Shown here: piece after piece, positions 1 to 9,300 of the stretch | Numbering within the stretch: the first letter of the stretch is position 1 | Layout of the letters: every line of letters starts with the position of its first letter | Assembly (NCBI GenBank): GCA_019359695.1 | Contig: JAHHGV010000066.1 | Coordinates: forward strand, 1 to 34,709 | Source: Brasilonema angustatum HA4187-MV1 | Lineage (GTDB): Bacteria > Cyanobacteriota > Cyanobacteriia > Cyanobacteriales > Nostocaceae | Length of the DNA: 34,709 bases | Reading direction: 5' to 3' | Position numbers and translations under genes: made by a program | The notes under the pieces: generated by a model | Databases searched by the model: none | Seen by the model: only the letters and a program-made list of their open reading frames with translations | What the model was told of the DNA's origin: nothing

Positions 1-10
1 AATATTTAAG

Positions 11-49
11 GAGGAGAAAGCGGTTGCCGATGGCAACCGCTTTCTCCTC
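11..49. terminator. Perfect 18-bp hairpin with GAT loop
   Basis: Arms 11-28 and 32-49 are exactly complementary around the loop GAT. The + strand has no T-run after the stem and the minus strand only a mixed A/T tail, so it may be a bidirectional terminator of a gene to the left, or a repeat-type hairpin. Its core (GGAGAA, then GCC-GAT-GGC, then TTCTCC) resembles the hairpin at the other end of the window. Confidence 0.6.
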
Positions 50-56
50 ACCTCAA

Positions 57-69
57 AATGATTATCATT
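57..69. promoter_or_regulatory. Candidate Fur/Zur-family operator
   Basis: AATGAT-T-ATCATT is a perfect 6-1-6 palindrome, the geometry of Fur-family boxes. It lies about 730 bases before the first gene, so it could equally serve a gene left of the window. AT-rich DNA gives such palindromes by chance; confidence is low. Confidence 0.25.
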
Positions 70-190
70 ATTGTAAAAACCTGGCTTCTTTGTTTTTATT
101 GATTAATTTATTCTTTGGAAGTCCCTAGCTGCAAATAAGTAATAGTTTGTAACTATTCTTGATTCATTGATTTCATTATTTTTTTCTTAT

Positions 191-272
191 TTTAAATATT
201 TGCTTAACTGTCTTAAATGTCTTAACTGTCCATTTAAATATCTGCTTAACTGTCTTAAATGTCTTAACTGTC
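191..272. repeat. Two 42-bp tandem units made of 9-mers
   Basis: Bases 191-230 recur at 233-272 with one mismatch (period 42). Each unit ends in three contiguous 9-mers of form TTAA(C/A)TGTC: 204-212, 213-221, 222-230, then 246-254, 255-263, 264-272. A decayed seventh copy (TTAAGTACA) follows at 273-281. It could be a multi-site operator or a cyanobacterial short tandem repeat; no regulator is recognisable. Confidence 0.85.
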
Positions 273-445
273 TTAAGTACAGTTGCATTTTTTTTGTGAA
301 GCTAAGATGATTTATACGCTAAAATTCAAAAGGTGCTTTTACAGTGGGGGGGGAGTTGTAATAAAGGTTACAATACTAATTGCTGAAATTTGGAAAATAG
401 CAGCTAGTAGTCTGCCAAAGTTACTTTATAGGGTGAACCATCTCT

Positions 446-460
446 GAGAAACCGGGTTTC
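446..460. repeat. Short palindrome AGAAACC-G-GGTTTCT
   Basis: A perfect 7-1-7 inverted repeat in the leader. From general knowledge, this AGAAACC/GGTTTCT type recurs widely in cyanobacterial genomes. No T-run follows it, so I do not call it a terminator. Confidence 0.5.
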
Positions 461-801
461 TTTACCCAGCGAAGTTCTTGTGGTGAAACACTAAGATCAA
501 CGATATTAATAGAAAAAGTTTATGCGTATGCGTAGCGTGCGTTTTGCGCTTAGGGTAATGGTTTCGTTCTATATGAATCATATTTTATTTTTGAAAAACA
601 CTATGAGATAATACGGGGGTTTTTTTGTCTAAACAAAGAACAATAATAAATCAGCATTTACGAGCCGCAATCTACAGCAAAGTAGCAGCGCTGAATCCCA
701 AGGGGACATGCTAAGGATATAAAGAATTCCTACGGTTCTGTAGGTTTTCCTTTGAAAAATATTGACATTAAAATTATCTGTAACAAATTTAAAGAAATCT
801 A

Positions 802-3800
802 ATGGACAAAATTGTACAAAAAAGTTATCCACTCTCCTCTGGACAAGAAGCAATGTGGTTTATCCAGCAAATTTCTCCAGAGAGTGTTGCTTATAATATG
901 TTTATTACTACAATAATTAATTCTTGTTTAAATATTGCTATTGTTGAGCGTATATGGAAAAAAATTATTGAAAATCATCCTATTCTCAGAACCACATATA
1001 CTAGTCACAGAGGCAAACCCGTTCAGCAAGTTAATCAGCAATATAAATTTAATCTTGAGGTAATAGATGCCATCAGTTGGAGCGAAGACTACTTAAAAGA
1101 GAAGATCTTTGCTATTACTGACCGCCCTTTTAACTTAGAAAAAGATTTAGTTTTGAGGGTGAGTTTATTTACTCGTTCACCAGAGGAACACATTCTCTTG
1201 CTAACAATGCACCACATTGCAGGTGATCTGTGGTCTTTTGATCTACTGCTAAGTGAATTTCAAACTTTGTATGCTAGAGAAATTGAGCAAGTTAGTCAAA
1301 AGCAAACCCAGGTAGTAGCAAATGATTCGACTAATAACAAATCTTATCTAGATTTTGTCCACTGGCAGTCCGAAATGCTTTCCAGCGTTAAGGGAGAAAA
1401 ACTTTGGCAATACTGGCAACAAAAATTAGCTGGTGAATTGCCAATTTTGAATTTACTTGCAGATAAACCCCGTCCCCCAGTACGGACTTATCAAGAAGCA
1501 GCACATATCTTAAAGCTAGATGAACAGTTAGTTCAAAAACTAAAGAATCTAGCTCTAACTTCTGGAACAAGCCTTTATCAGATTCTGCTAGCAGCATTTT
1601 ACGTGCTACTTTACCGCTACACCAATCAAACAGACATTCTGATAGCAAGTGCAATGAGGGGTCGGTGGGGTAGAGATTTTCAAGAGATTGTCGGCTACTT
1701 TGTTAACCTGATCGTTTTACGAACTTCTGTACAGGAAAACGCTACATTCACAGAATTTCTTGCTCAAGTCAGCAAGATAGTTAGAGAAGCCCAAAAACAT
1801 CAACATTATCCTTTTGCTCTCTTGACAGAACAACTCCAGCCAGAGCGAGATGCCAGTCATTCTCCTATATGTCAAGTTAGTTTTACTTGGCAACGACAAC
1901 GTTGGTGCGAACCAACACAAAATTCATCGCACATTCAAGAACAAGTGCTTCAGATGGAACCATACCTGCTCGGACATCAACGCGGTGCAGACTTGGATCT
2001 AAATTTAATGGTGATGGAAGCTCAGGGAGTATTACAGCTATGCTGGCAATACAATACTGACTTATTTGAAGCGACTACAATCACGGGCATGGAACAGCAT
2101 TTTGTCAACTTGCTTGAAGGTATTGTTGTTAACTCACAGCAGCAAATTTGGCAATTACCTCTGCTAACAGAAGTTGAGCAGCAGTTATTAGCACAATGGA
2201 ATAATACTCAAGCAGATTATCCACTAGATAAGTGTATCCATCAGTTGTTTGAGGAGCAGGTTCAGCGCACCCCGGATGCTGTGGCAGTGGTGTTTGAAAA
2301 CCAACAACTGACTTACCAACAGTTGAATTGTCGCGCAAATAAATTGGCATATTACTTACGCTCTTTGGGTGTAAAACCAGATGTACTGGTAGGGTTGTGC
2401 GTAGAGCGTAGTCCCTTAATGATCATCGGACTATTGGCAATACTCAAAGCCGGTGGTGCATACGTACCCCTTGACCCTGAGTATCCCACCGAGCGTCTGA
2501 GCTTTATGCTAGAAGACACTCAATTGGGAGTACTGCTCGCCCAACAGCACTTAGTTGATAAATTACCCCTAAATCAAGCAAAACTGGTTTTTATAGATCA
2601 AATACAGTCACAACTTGAGTATAACAATCAAGATAATCCTGTTATTGAAGTCACAGCATCTCATCTAGCGAATGTGATTTACACTTCGGGCTCTACGGGT
2701 AAACCTAAAGGTGTGATGGTCGAGCATAAAGGACTAGTTAACTTAGCTCAAGCTCAAATTCAAACTTTTAGTGTGCAATCTCATAATCGCGTTCTCCAGT
2801 TTGCCTCCCTCAGTTTTGATGCTTCTATCTCAGAAATAATCATGGTTTTGGGATCTGGGGCAACACTTTACTTAGGAACAAAAGACTCACTCATGCCGGG
2901 TATGCCCTTAATTGAGCGATTACGCGACTATGGCATTACCCATATCACCCTACCACCATCGGCATTACCAGTCCTACCAGATGAAGAACTCCCATCACTG
3001 CAAACAATCATTGTCGCTGGCGAAGCAAGTTCAGTTGAACTAATCAAAAAATGGTCTGTAGGTAGAAACTTCTTTAACGCTTATGGACCGACAGAAGCAA
3101 GCGTCTGCGCCACAATAGCTAAATGCACTCCAGAGGACAACAAAGTTACCATTGGTAATCCTATTGCTAACACGCAAGTCTATATTTTAGATTCACGATT
3201 ACAACCAGTACCAATTGGTGTGCCAGGAGAGTTGCACATTGGTGGTGCAGGATTGGCAAGGGGTTATCTCAACCGAAATAAGTTAACACAAGAGAAATTC
3301 ATTGCCAATCCCTTCCAAAGAAGCAGAGGAGCAGGGGAGCAGGGGAGCAGGGGGAAAATAGAAGACCAATCCGCTAATTCCGAGCGTTTGTATAAAACTG
3401 GGGATTTGGCGCGTTATTTACCAGATGGCAATATCGAATATCTGGGACGTATTGATAATCAAGTAAAAATACGGGGCTTTCGCATTGAGTTAGGAGAAAT
3501 TGAAGCTGTGCTAACTCAGCTACCAGAAGTTCAAGAAGCAGTAGTCATCGTCAGGGAAGACCAAGACGAAAAACTCGAATCACCACAGAAACTAGAAATA
3601 TCAACCGGCAAAATAGAACTTTGGCCATCCGTAGCCGAATACTATGTCTATGACGACTTACTGTATTACGCTATGACCAACGACCACCGACGCAACAATA
3701 GTTATCAAGTGGCAATTAATCAATTGGTCAAAGATAAAATAGTCGTTGAAATCGGCACAGGTAAAGATGCAATCTTATCCAGATTTTGTGTTGAAGGAGG

Positions 3801-6393
3801 TGCTAAGAAAATTTATGCAATTGAAAGAAGTGAGGAAATCTGCCGCCAAGCCAGAGCTTGTGTTGAAAAGTTAGGCTTAACAGACAAAATCACAATCATT
3901 CATGGCGATGCAACGAAAGTTGATATTCCAAAACTTGCTGATGTTTGCGTCTCGGAAATTGTTGGCACAATTGGTGGCTCGGAAGGAGCAGCAGTAATTA
4001 TTAATAACGCTAGAAGGTTTCTCAAGCCTGATGGTTTGATGCTTCCTGAAAGAAGTGTGACTAAGATGGCTGCTGTCACTCTCCCAGATGAAATATTACA
4101 CAACCCCAAATTTGCTGAAACTCCCGCACATTACACCAGAAAAATCTTTGAGCAAGTCGGCTATCCATTTGACTTGAGGGTATGTATTAAGAAATTCCCG
4201 CAAGCAAATGTTCTGTCCACTGTAGATGTGTTGGAAGACTTAAAGTTTAATGAATTTGTTAGCCCAGAACTTGACCACAAAGTGGAGTTTAAAATTCAAA
4301 AAACTGGGCGAATGGATGGCTTTTTAGTTTGGTTGAATTTGCATACGATTGCTGGTGAAGAAATAGATATTCTCGAACATGAACATTCCTGGGTGCCTGT
4401 TTATTTTCCGGTATTTGAACCAGGAATTGAGGTGGAATACGGTGATGTCATCCAAGCAGTTTGTTCTAGAAAACTTTGCGAAAATAATCTTAACCCAGAT
4501 TATGCAATTAAAGGTCGTTTGCTGAAAAAGAATAGAGAAATTATTAATTTTGAATACGTCTCTTATCATTATAAGAATAATTTTCGACAAACACCTTTCT
4601 ATCAACGATTATTTGCTGATGATGACATCGTTTCCAAGGTTGACACCTCTGCTGAGAAACGTCTGGTAGCTTACTTAGTCCCCGCTCTTGACCATCAAGT
4701 ATTACCCCAGCAAGTTGCTCAATGGCAGAGTGAGTACGTCAGTAACTGGCAAATGCTCTATGAGCAAGCATACGGACAACCGCAAGCATCCATAGATGAC
4801 CCCACATTCAATATCAGTGGTTGGAACAGTTCATACAGCAAACAAGCCATCCCAGATTGGGAAATGCGGGAGTGGGTTGAAAATACAGTCACCCGCATCC
4901 TGTCTCTATCACCACAGCAAGTGTTAGAAATTGGTTGTGGAACGGGGTTACTGCTGTCTCGCGTTGCCAAGAATTGCCTTGAATATTGGGGATGTGATTA
5001 TTCCAGCGCAGCCTTAGCGCACGTTGAGCAGGTATGTAAAACGGTGCTAGGTCTAGATAATGTGCGGCTATTGCACAGAATGGCGGATAATTTTGCAGAC
5101 ATCCCCAAAGGTAAATTCGATACTGTAGTTATCAACTCGGTACTGCAATACTTCCCCAGCGTAGAATATTTGTTGCAGGTTATTGAAGGCGCGATCGCGG
5201 CAATTGGTCAACAGGGTACATTATTCGTGGGGGATGTCCGCAGCTTACCTCTGTTGGGATCATTCCATGCCGCAGTGCAGTTGTCCCAAGCAACTGAGGA
5301 CAGAACTATTGAGCAATGGCAGCGAATGGTACACTCTAGTGTGGCTGCTGAAGAAGAATTGGTGATTGATCCGAGGTTTTTCATTGTCCTCAAACAACGT
5401 TTTCCCCAGATTACTTGGGTAGAGATTCAGCCCAAACGCGGTAACAGTCAAAATGAGTTAACCCAATTCCGTTATGATGTTATTCTGCATATCGGTACTG
5501 ATGTTCAAACAGTGGTAGTTCCTTGGTTAAATTGGCAACTAGATAACCTCTCGTTGACACAGATACAAAATCAACTGCACTCACAACAACCAGAACTTTT
5601 AGGAATCAGGCGTGTACCTAATCAACGAGTGCAGCAAGCACTACAGATTTGCCAATGGTTGGAAAATCCTCCTAGTGTCGAAACAGTGGGGCAACTGCGC
5701 CAACTGCTAACACAACAGCCAACAGTTGGGATCAATCCTGAAGAGTTTTACCAGTTGGGGCAGCATCTCGGTTACACTGTCCACCTAAGTTGGTGGGAAA
5801 GTAGCCAAGATGGTTCATTCGATGTGGTGTTCTATCGCAATCAAGTACATAAGACTGCTTTTTGGGATAGTTCGACAATCACACGCCTTCCTTGGACTGA
5901 CTACACTAACAATCCTCTATACGGTAAGCTAGTCCAGAAGCTCGTGCCCTTAGTGCGGGAATCTCTGCAACAGAAGCTACCCGATTACATGGTGCCGCAA
6001 GCTTTTGTCGTCCTCAACGCCCTGCCCTTAACACCCAATGGTAAGGTGGATCGTCGCGCTTTGCCAACACCTGATACAGCAACTAGAAATCTTTCTACTG
6101 GCTTTGTTTTGCCGCGCACGCCCATTGAAGCTCAACTTGCTCAAATCTGGAGTGAAGTCTTAGGAGTTGAACGCATTGGCGTTAAGGATAACTTCTTTGA
6201 ACTAGGGGGACATTCCCTACTCGCTACCCAAGTTCTGTCAGAAATCAACTCAGCTTTTGGACTCGATCTATCTATACAGATGATGTTCGAGTCTCCCACA
6301 GTAGCAGGGATAGCAGCGTACATAGAAGTAGTGGATTTGGTAACACAAAATTTATCAGTTAAAGAAGTCGGTAGTGAGGTAGTGGAGTTTTGA
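802..6393 (+). CDS. NRPS module 1: C-A-(O-MT)-(N-MT)-T, predicted N,O-dimethyl-Tyr
   Basis: A 1863-residue one-module nonribosomal peptide synthetase. The condensation domain (about 10-455) has active motif HHIAGDLWS at 137-145, which departs from the usual HHxxxDGWS and resembles C domains that take acyl chains. The adenylation domain starts near 473, with YTSGSTG at 627 and NAYGPTE at 759. Specificity residues read DASTIAAVC(K), a Tyr-type code. After core A8 (about 882-900) two methyltransferases interrupt the domain. The first (about 935-1270, SAM motif VVEIGTG at 981) looks like a PRMT-type O-methyltransferase. The second (about 1305-1680, VLEIGCGTG at 1374) is a typical NRPS N-methyltransferase. 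Core A10 (NGKVDRRAL) is at 1746 and the carrier serine at 1805. The likely residue is N,O-dimethyltyrosine. A dispersed purine repeat lies in frame at 3320-3355. No upstream gene supplies an acyl starter. The ATG start lacks a clear ribosome-binding site. Domains are certain; the substrate is inferred. Confidence 0.95.
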   Translation: MDKIVQKSYPLSSGQEAMWFIQQISPESVAYNMFITTIINSCLNIAIVERIWKKIIENHPILRTTYTSHRGKPVQQVNQQYKFNLEVIDAISWSEDYLKEKIFAITDRPFNLEKDLVLRVSLFTRSPEEHILLLTMHHIAGDLWSFDLLLSEFQTLYAREIEQVSQKQTQVVANDSTNNKSYLDFVHWQSEMLSSVKGEKLWQYWQQKLAGELPILNLLADKPRPPVRTYQEAAHILKLDEQLVQKLKNLALTSGTSLYQILLAAFYVLLYRYTNQTDILIASAMRGRWGRDFQEIVGYFVNLIVLRTSVQENATFTEFLAQVSKIVREAQKHQHYPFALLTEQLQPERDASHSPICQVSFTWQRQRWCEPTQNSSHIQEQVLQMEPYLLGHQRGADLDLNLMVMEAQGVLQLCWQYNTDLFEATTITGMEQHFVNLLEGIVVNSQQQIWQLPLLTEVEQQLLAQWNNTQADYPLDKCIHQLFEEQVQRTPDAVAVVFENQQLTYQQLNCRANKLAYYLRSLGVKPDVLVGLCVERSPLMIIGLLAILKAGGAYVPLDPEYPTERLSFMLEDTQLGVLLAQQHLVDKLPLNQAKLVFIDQIQSQLEYNNQDNPVIEVTASHLANVIYTSGSTGKPKGVMVEHKGLVNLAQAQIQTFSVQSHNRVLQFASLSFDASISEIIMVLGSGATLYLGTKDSLMPGMPLIERLRDYGITHITLPPSALPVLPDEELPSLQTIIVAGEASSVELIKKWSVGRNFFNAYGPTEASVCATIAKCTPEDNKVTIGNPIANTQVYILDSRLQPVPIGVPGELHIGGAGLARGYLNRNKLTQEKFIANPFQRSRGAGEQGSRGKIEDQSANSERLYKTGDLARYLPDGNIEYLGRIDNQVKIRGFRIELGEIEAVLTQLPEVQEAVVIVREDQDEKLESPQKLEISTGKIELWPSVAEYYVYDDLLYYAMTNDHRRNNSYQVAINQLVKDKIVVEIGTGKDAILSRFCVEGGAKKIYAIERSEEICRQARACVEKLGLTDKITIIHGDATKVDIPKLADVCVSEIVGTIGGSEGAAVIINNARRFLKPDGLMLPERSVTKMAAVTLPDEILHNPKFAETPAHYTRKIFEQVGYPFDLRVCIKKFPQANVLSTVDVLEDLKFNEFVSPELDHKVEFKIQKTGRMDGFLVWLNLHTIAGEEIDILEHEHSWVPVYFPVFEPGIEVEYGDVIQAVCSRKLCENNLNPDYAIKGRLLKKNREIINFEYVSYHYKNNFRQTPFYQRLFADDDIVSKVDTSAEKRLVAYLVPALDHQVLPQQVAQWQSEYVSNWQMLYEQAYGQPQASIDDPTFNISGWNSSYSKQAIPDWEMREWVENTVTRILSLSPQQVLEIGCGTGLLLSRVAKNCLEYWGCDYSSAALAHVEQVCKTVLGLDNVRLLHRMADNFADIPKGKFDTVVINSVLQYFPSVEYLLQVIEGAIAAIGQQGTLFVGDVRSLPLLGSFHAAVQLSQATEDRTIEQWQRMVHSSVAAEEELVIDPRFFIVLKQRFPQITWVEIQPKRGNSQNELTQFRYDVILHIGTDVQTVVVPWLNWQLDNLSLTQIQNQLHSQQPELLGIRRVPNQRVQQALQICQWLENPPSVETVGQLRQLLTQQPTVGINPEEFYQLGQHLGYTVHLSWWESSQDGSFDVVFYRNQVHKTAFWDSSTITRLPWTDYTNNPLYGKLVQKLVPLVRESLQQKLPDYMVPQAFVVLNALPLTPNGKVDRRALPTPDTATRNLSTGFVLPRTPIEAQLAQIWSEVLGVERIGVKDNFFELGGHSLLATQVLSEINSAFGLDLSIQMMFESPTVAGIAAYIEVVDLVTQNLSVKEVGSEVVEF
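3320..3355. repeat. In-frame purine-rich repeat in A domain 1
   Basis: Short tandem units of GGAGCAGG type encode a Ser/Arg/Gly/Gln-rich linker (RSRGAGEQGSRG) just before the A-domain YKTGD motif. The same kind of sequence sits at the same place in module 3 (12420-12460), while modules 2, 4 and 5 lack it. GGGGAGCAG-type runs are common dispersed repeats in Nostoc genomes. Confidence 0.8.
6384..6387 (+). promoter_or_regulatory. Ribosome-binding site that fixes the NRPS 2 start
   Basis: GGAG lies eight bases before ATG 6396, inside the last codons of the first gene. It supports ATG 6396 over the in-frame TTG at 6390 and suggests translational coupling, since the upstream stop is at 6391-6393. 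Confidence 0.6.
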
Positions 6394-6395
6394 GC

Positions 6396-9300
6396 ATGAC
6401 TAACAGCATTGTTGAATTCATTCGTCACCTGACAAACTTAAGTATTGAACTAGAGGTCGATGGCGTTAGCGGAGCGGCTCCGGAGGAGCTTCGCTTACGT
6501 TGTCATGCACCTGAAGGGGTGTTAACTTCAACACTACGTCAGGAAATAGCTGGGCGGAAAACAGAAATTATGCTGTTTTTACAGCAAGCAAAGCAGGTTA
6601 AAGCTGCTCATCAGTTGTCAATTCAACCAGTGCCACGGGACGGTGAACTACCGCTATCTTTTGCACAGCAGCGGCTCTGGTTTTTGCACCAGCTTTCACC
6701 CGATAGTCGTTCTTATAATATGCTATTGATTCTGCGGCTAGAGGGGTCGCTGAATATAGTTGCACTAGAGCAAAGCTTGGGTGAACTTGTTTGCCGCCAC
6801 GAGATTTTAAGAACAACTTTTCCCACAGTAGACGGAAAACCTGTTCAGCGAATTGCCCCTTTTACTGCCTTAACTTTACCAGTCTATGATTTGCAGGGGT
6901 TGTCAGTTCAGGAACAAACCGACCGGATTCGGGAAATGGCCAATTCTCAGGCATCTCAGTCCTTCGATCTAGCTGTTGGGCCATTAGTGCAATTCACTTT
7001 ACTCCAACTGAGTAACCACGAGTATGTACTGCTGTTGAAGATGCACCACATTATCTATGATGGCTGGTCTTTGAACATCTTCTTTGGTGAGTTATCAATA
7101 GCTTATGCAGCTTTCACTCAAGGATTGCCCAATCCACTAGCCCAACTGCCCATCCAATACGCTGATTTTGCAGTTTGGCAACGCCAGTGGCTGACAGGCG
7201 AAGTCCTAGAACGCCAACTGAATTACTGGCAGCAACAGTTAGCGGGTGTCTCTAGCGTACTAGAACTGCCAACTCATAAACCACGTCCCCCAGTTCAGAC
7301 CTACATAGGTGGAGTTGAGCGTTTTCAACTGGATCGTCACCTCACACAAAGCCTCAAGCAGCTGAGTCAAGAGTCAGACGCAACGTTGTTTATGACTCTA
7401 CTGGCAGCTTTTTTGGTGTTAATTTCTCGTTATAGTGGTCAGTTAGATATTGTTGTTGGCTCGCCGATCGCTAACCGCAACAACAAGAGCGTCGAGCAGC
7501 TAATGGGTTTTTTTGCTAATACCCTAGCATTAAGGGGTGATCTCTCTGGCAACCCCAGCTTTGCTGACTTCTTAGCGCGAGTGCGGCAAACAACCTTGTC
7601 AGCATACGCCCATCAGGACTTGCCCTTTGAGATGTTGGTTGAAAAGCTACAGCCTGAGCGAGATTTGAGTCGTAATCCCCTGGTACAAGTGATGTTTGCC
7701 CTTCAGAACGCTTCACTGTCTTTTGGGGATTTGCCAGGTTTAACCATCCAGAACATGTCCGCGCCAATTGATGAAATGGTCAGGTTTGACTTGGAAGTGA
7801 ACTACTGGGAAGCTTCAGGAGGTTTGGAGGGTGTTTGGAGTTACAGTGCTGATTTATTTGATGCAACGACAATTACTCGCATCGCCCAAAATTTTCAAAC
7901 TTTACTACAAGCAATTGTTGCCAATTCTAAAGAGCGAATTGCAGAATTACCACTGTTGACGACCGCAGAACGTCATCAATTGTTGGTGGAGTGGAACAAC
8001 ACTCAAGTAGACTATTCTGGTGATAAGTGCATCCATCAGTTATTTGAGGAGCAAGTAGAGCGTACCCCGGATGCTGTAGCAGTTGTATTTGTAGACGCGC
8101 AGAGCGCGGCTTCTCGAAGAGTAAATCAACAATTGACTTATCGACAATTGAATTGTCGCGCTAACCAGTTAGCACATTACTTGCAGTCTTTGGGTGTGGG
8201 AGCAGATGTGCTGGTAGGGTTATGTGTAGAACGCTCACTGGAAATGCTTGTGGGAGTACTGGGTATTCTCAAAGCGGGTGGGGCTTATGTACCGCTTGAC
8301 CCTGATTATCCAACTGAGCGTTTGAGCTTTATGCTAGAAGATGCTCAAGTTAAAGTATTGGTAACACAACAGCGATTAGTAGACACTATTCCTCAACATC
8401 AAGCGCATGTCATCTGCTTAGACACCGATTGGGAAAAAATTGCTCAAGAATGCTCCTCAAACCCGGAAAATACCGCAGCACTCGATAATTTAGCTTATGT
8501 CATCTATACTTCTGGTTCTACAGGGAAGCCCAAAGGTGTTTTAGTCAACCACTCAAATGTAGTGCGTCTGTTTGCAGCGACAAACTCTTGGTATCACTTT
8601 AACTCTCAAGATGTCTGGACATTATTCCACTCTTATGCATTTGATTTTTCCGTATGGGAAATTTGGGGTGCTTTGCTTTATGGTGCACGACTGGTAGTAG
8701 TGCCATACCTGGTGACGCGATCGCCTGAATCTTTCTATCAATTATTATGTCAAGAAAAAGTTACTATTCTTAATCAAACTCCTTCAGCCTTTCGCCAGTT
8801 AATTCAAGCTGAACAATCTATGACGGCTACTGGCGACTTAAACTTACGCCTAGTAATTTTCGGTGGGGAAGCCTTAGAAATCAACAGTTTACAACCTTGG
8901 TTTGAACGCCACGGCGATCAGTCGCCTTTGTTAGTGAATATGTATGGAATTACGGAAACCACTGTACATGTAACTTATCGTCCATTAAGCAAAGCTGATT
9001 TGAATGGTACGCCAAGTGTAATTGGTCGTCCGATTCCCGACTTACAGGTGTATGTGCTGGATAAATATAAAAAACCAGTACCAATTGGTGTTGCTGGCGA
9101 AATGTACGTTGGTGGAAAAGGGGTAGCGCGTGGTTATCTAAATCGTCTTGAACTGACACAACAACGGTTTATCTCTAATCCTTTTAGCAAGAACCCCCAA
9201 GCGCGACTATATAAAACAGGAGATAAGGCGCGTTATTTGCCTTCGGGCGAGTTAGAGTATTTAGGGCGCATCGACAATCAAGTAAAAATTCGCGGCTTCC

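Larger units (their letters stand above)
1..801. other. Non-coding leader upstream of the cluster
   Basis: I see no convincing gene here. The stretch is AT-rich and holds, in order: an 18-bp perfect hairpin (11-49), a short Fur-like palindrome (57-69), two 42-bp tandem units (191-272), a G8 run near 343-350, a short palindrome AGAAACC-G-GGTTTCT (446-460), a GC-richer dispersed-repeat fragment (about 521-550) and a small inverted repeat CCTAC/GTAGG (729-744). The cluster promoter should lie here. I find only weak -35-like boxes (TTGAAA at 591 and 752, TTGACA at 762) without a well-spaced -10, so I do not place one. A short minus-strand reading frame at 629-853 overlaps the first gene and has no recognisable family. 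Confidence 0.7.

Noticed and set aside
191-281. CRISPR array
   Set aside because: Only two 42-bp units, internally repetitive and without spacers or cas genes.
762-790. Promoter with TTGACA at 762
   Set aside because: No acceptable -10 box lies 16-18 bases downstream, and the start codon follows too closely for a confident call.
5183-5365. Alternative + strand frame inside the N-methyltransferase
   Set aside because: It lies wholly within a clear domain read in another frame and has no recognisable content.
6390-6395. TTG at 6390 as start of NRPS 2
   Set aside because: ATG 6396 is in frame and has GGAG eight bases upstream; the TTG lies within that spacing and has no site of its own.
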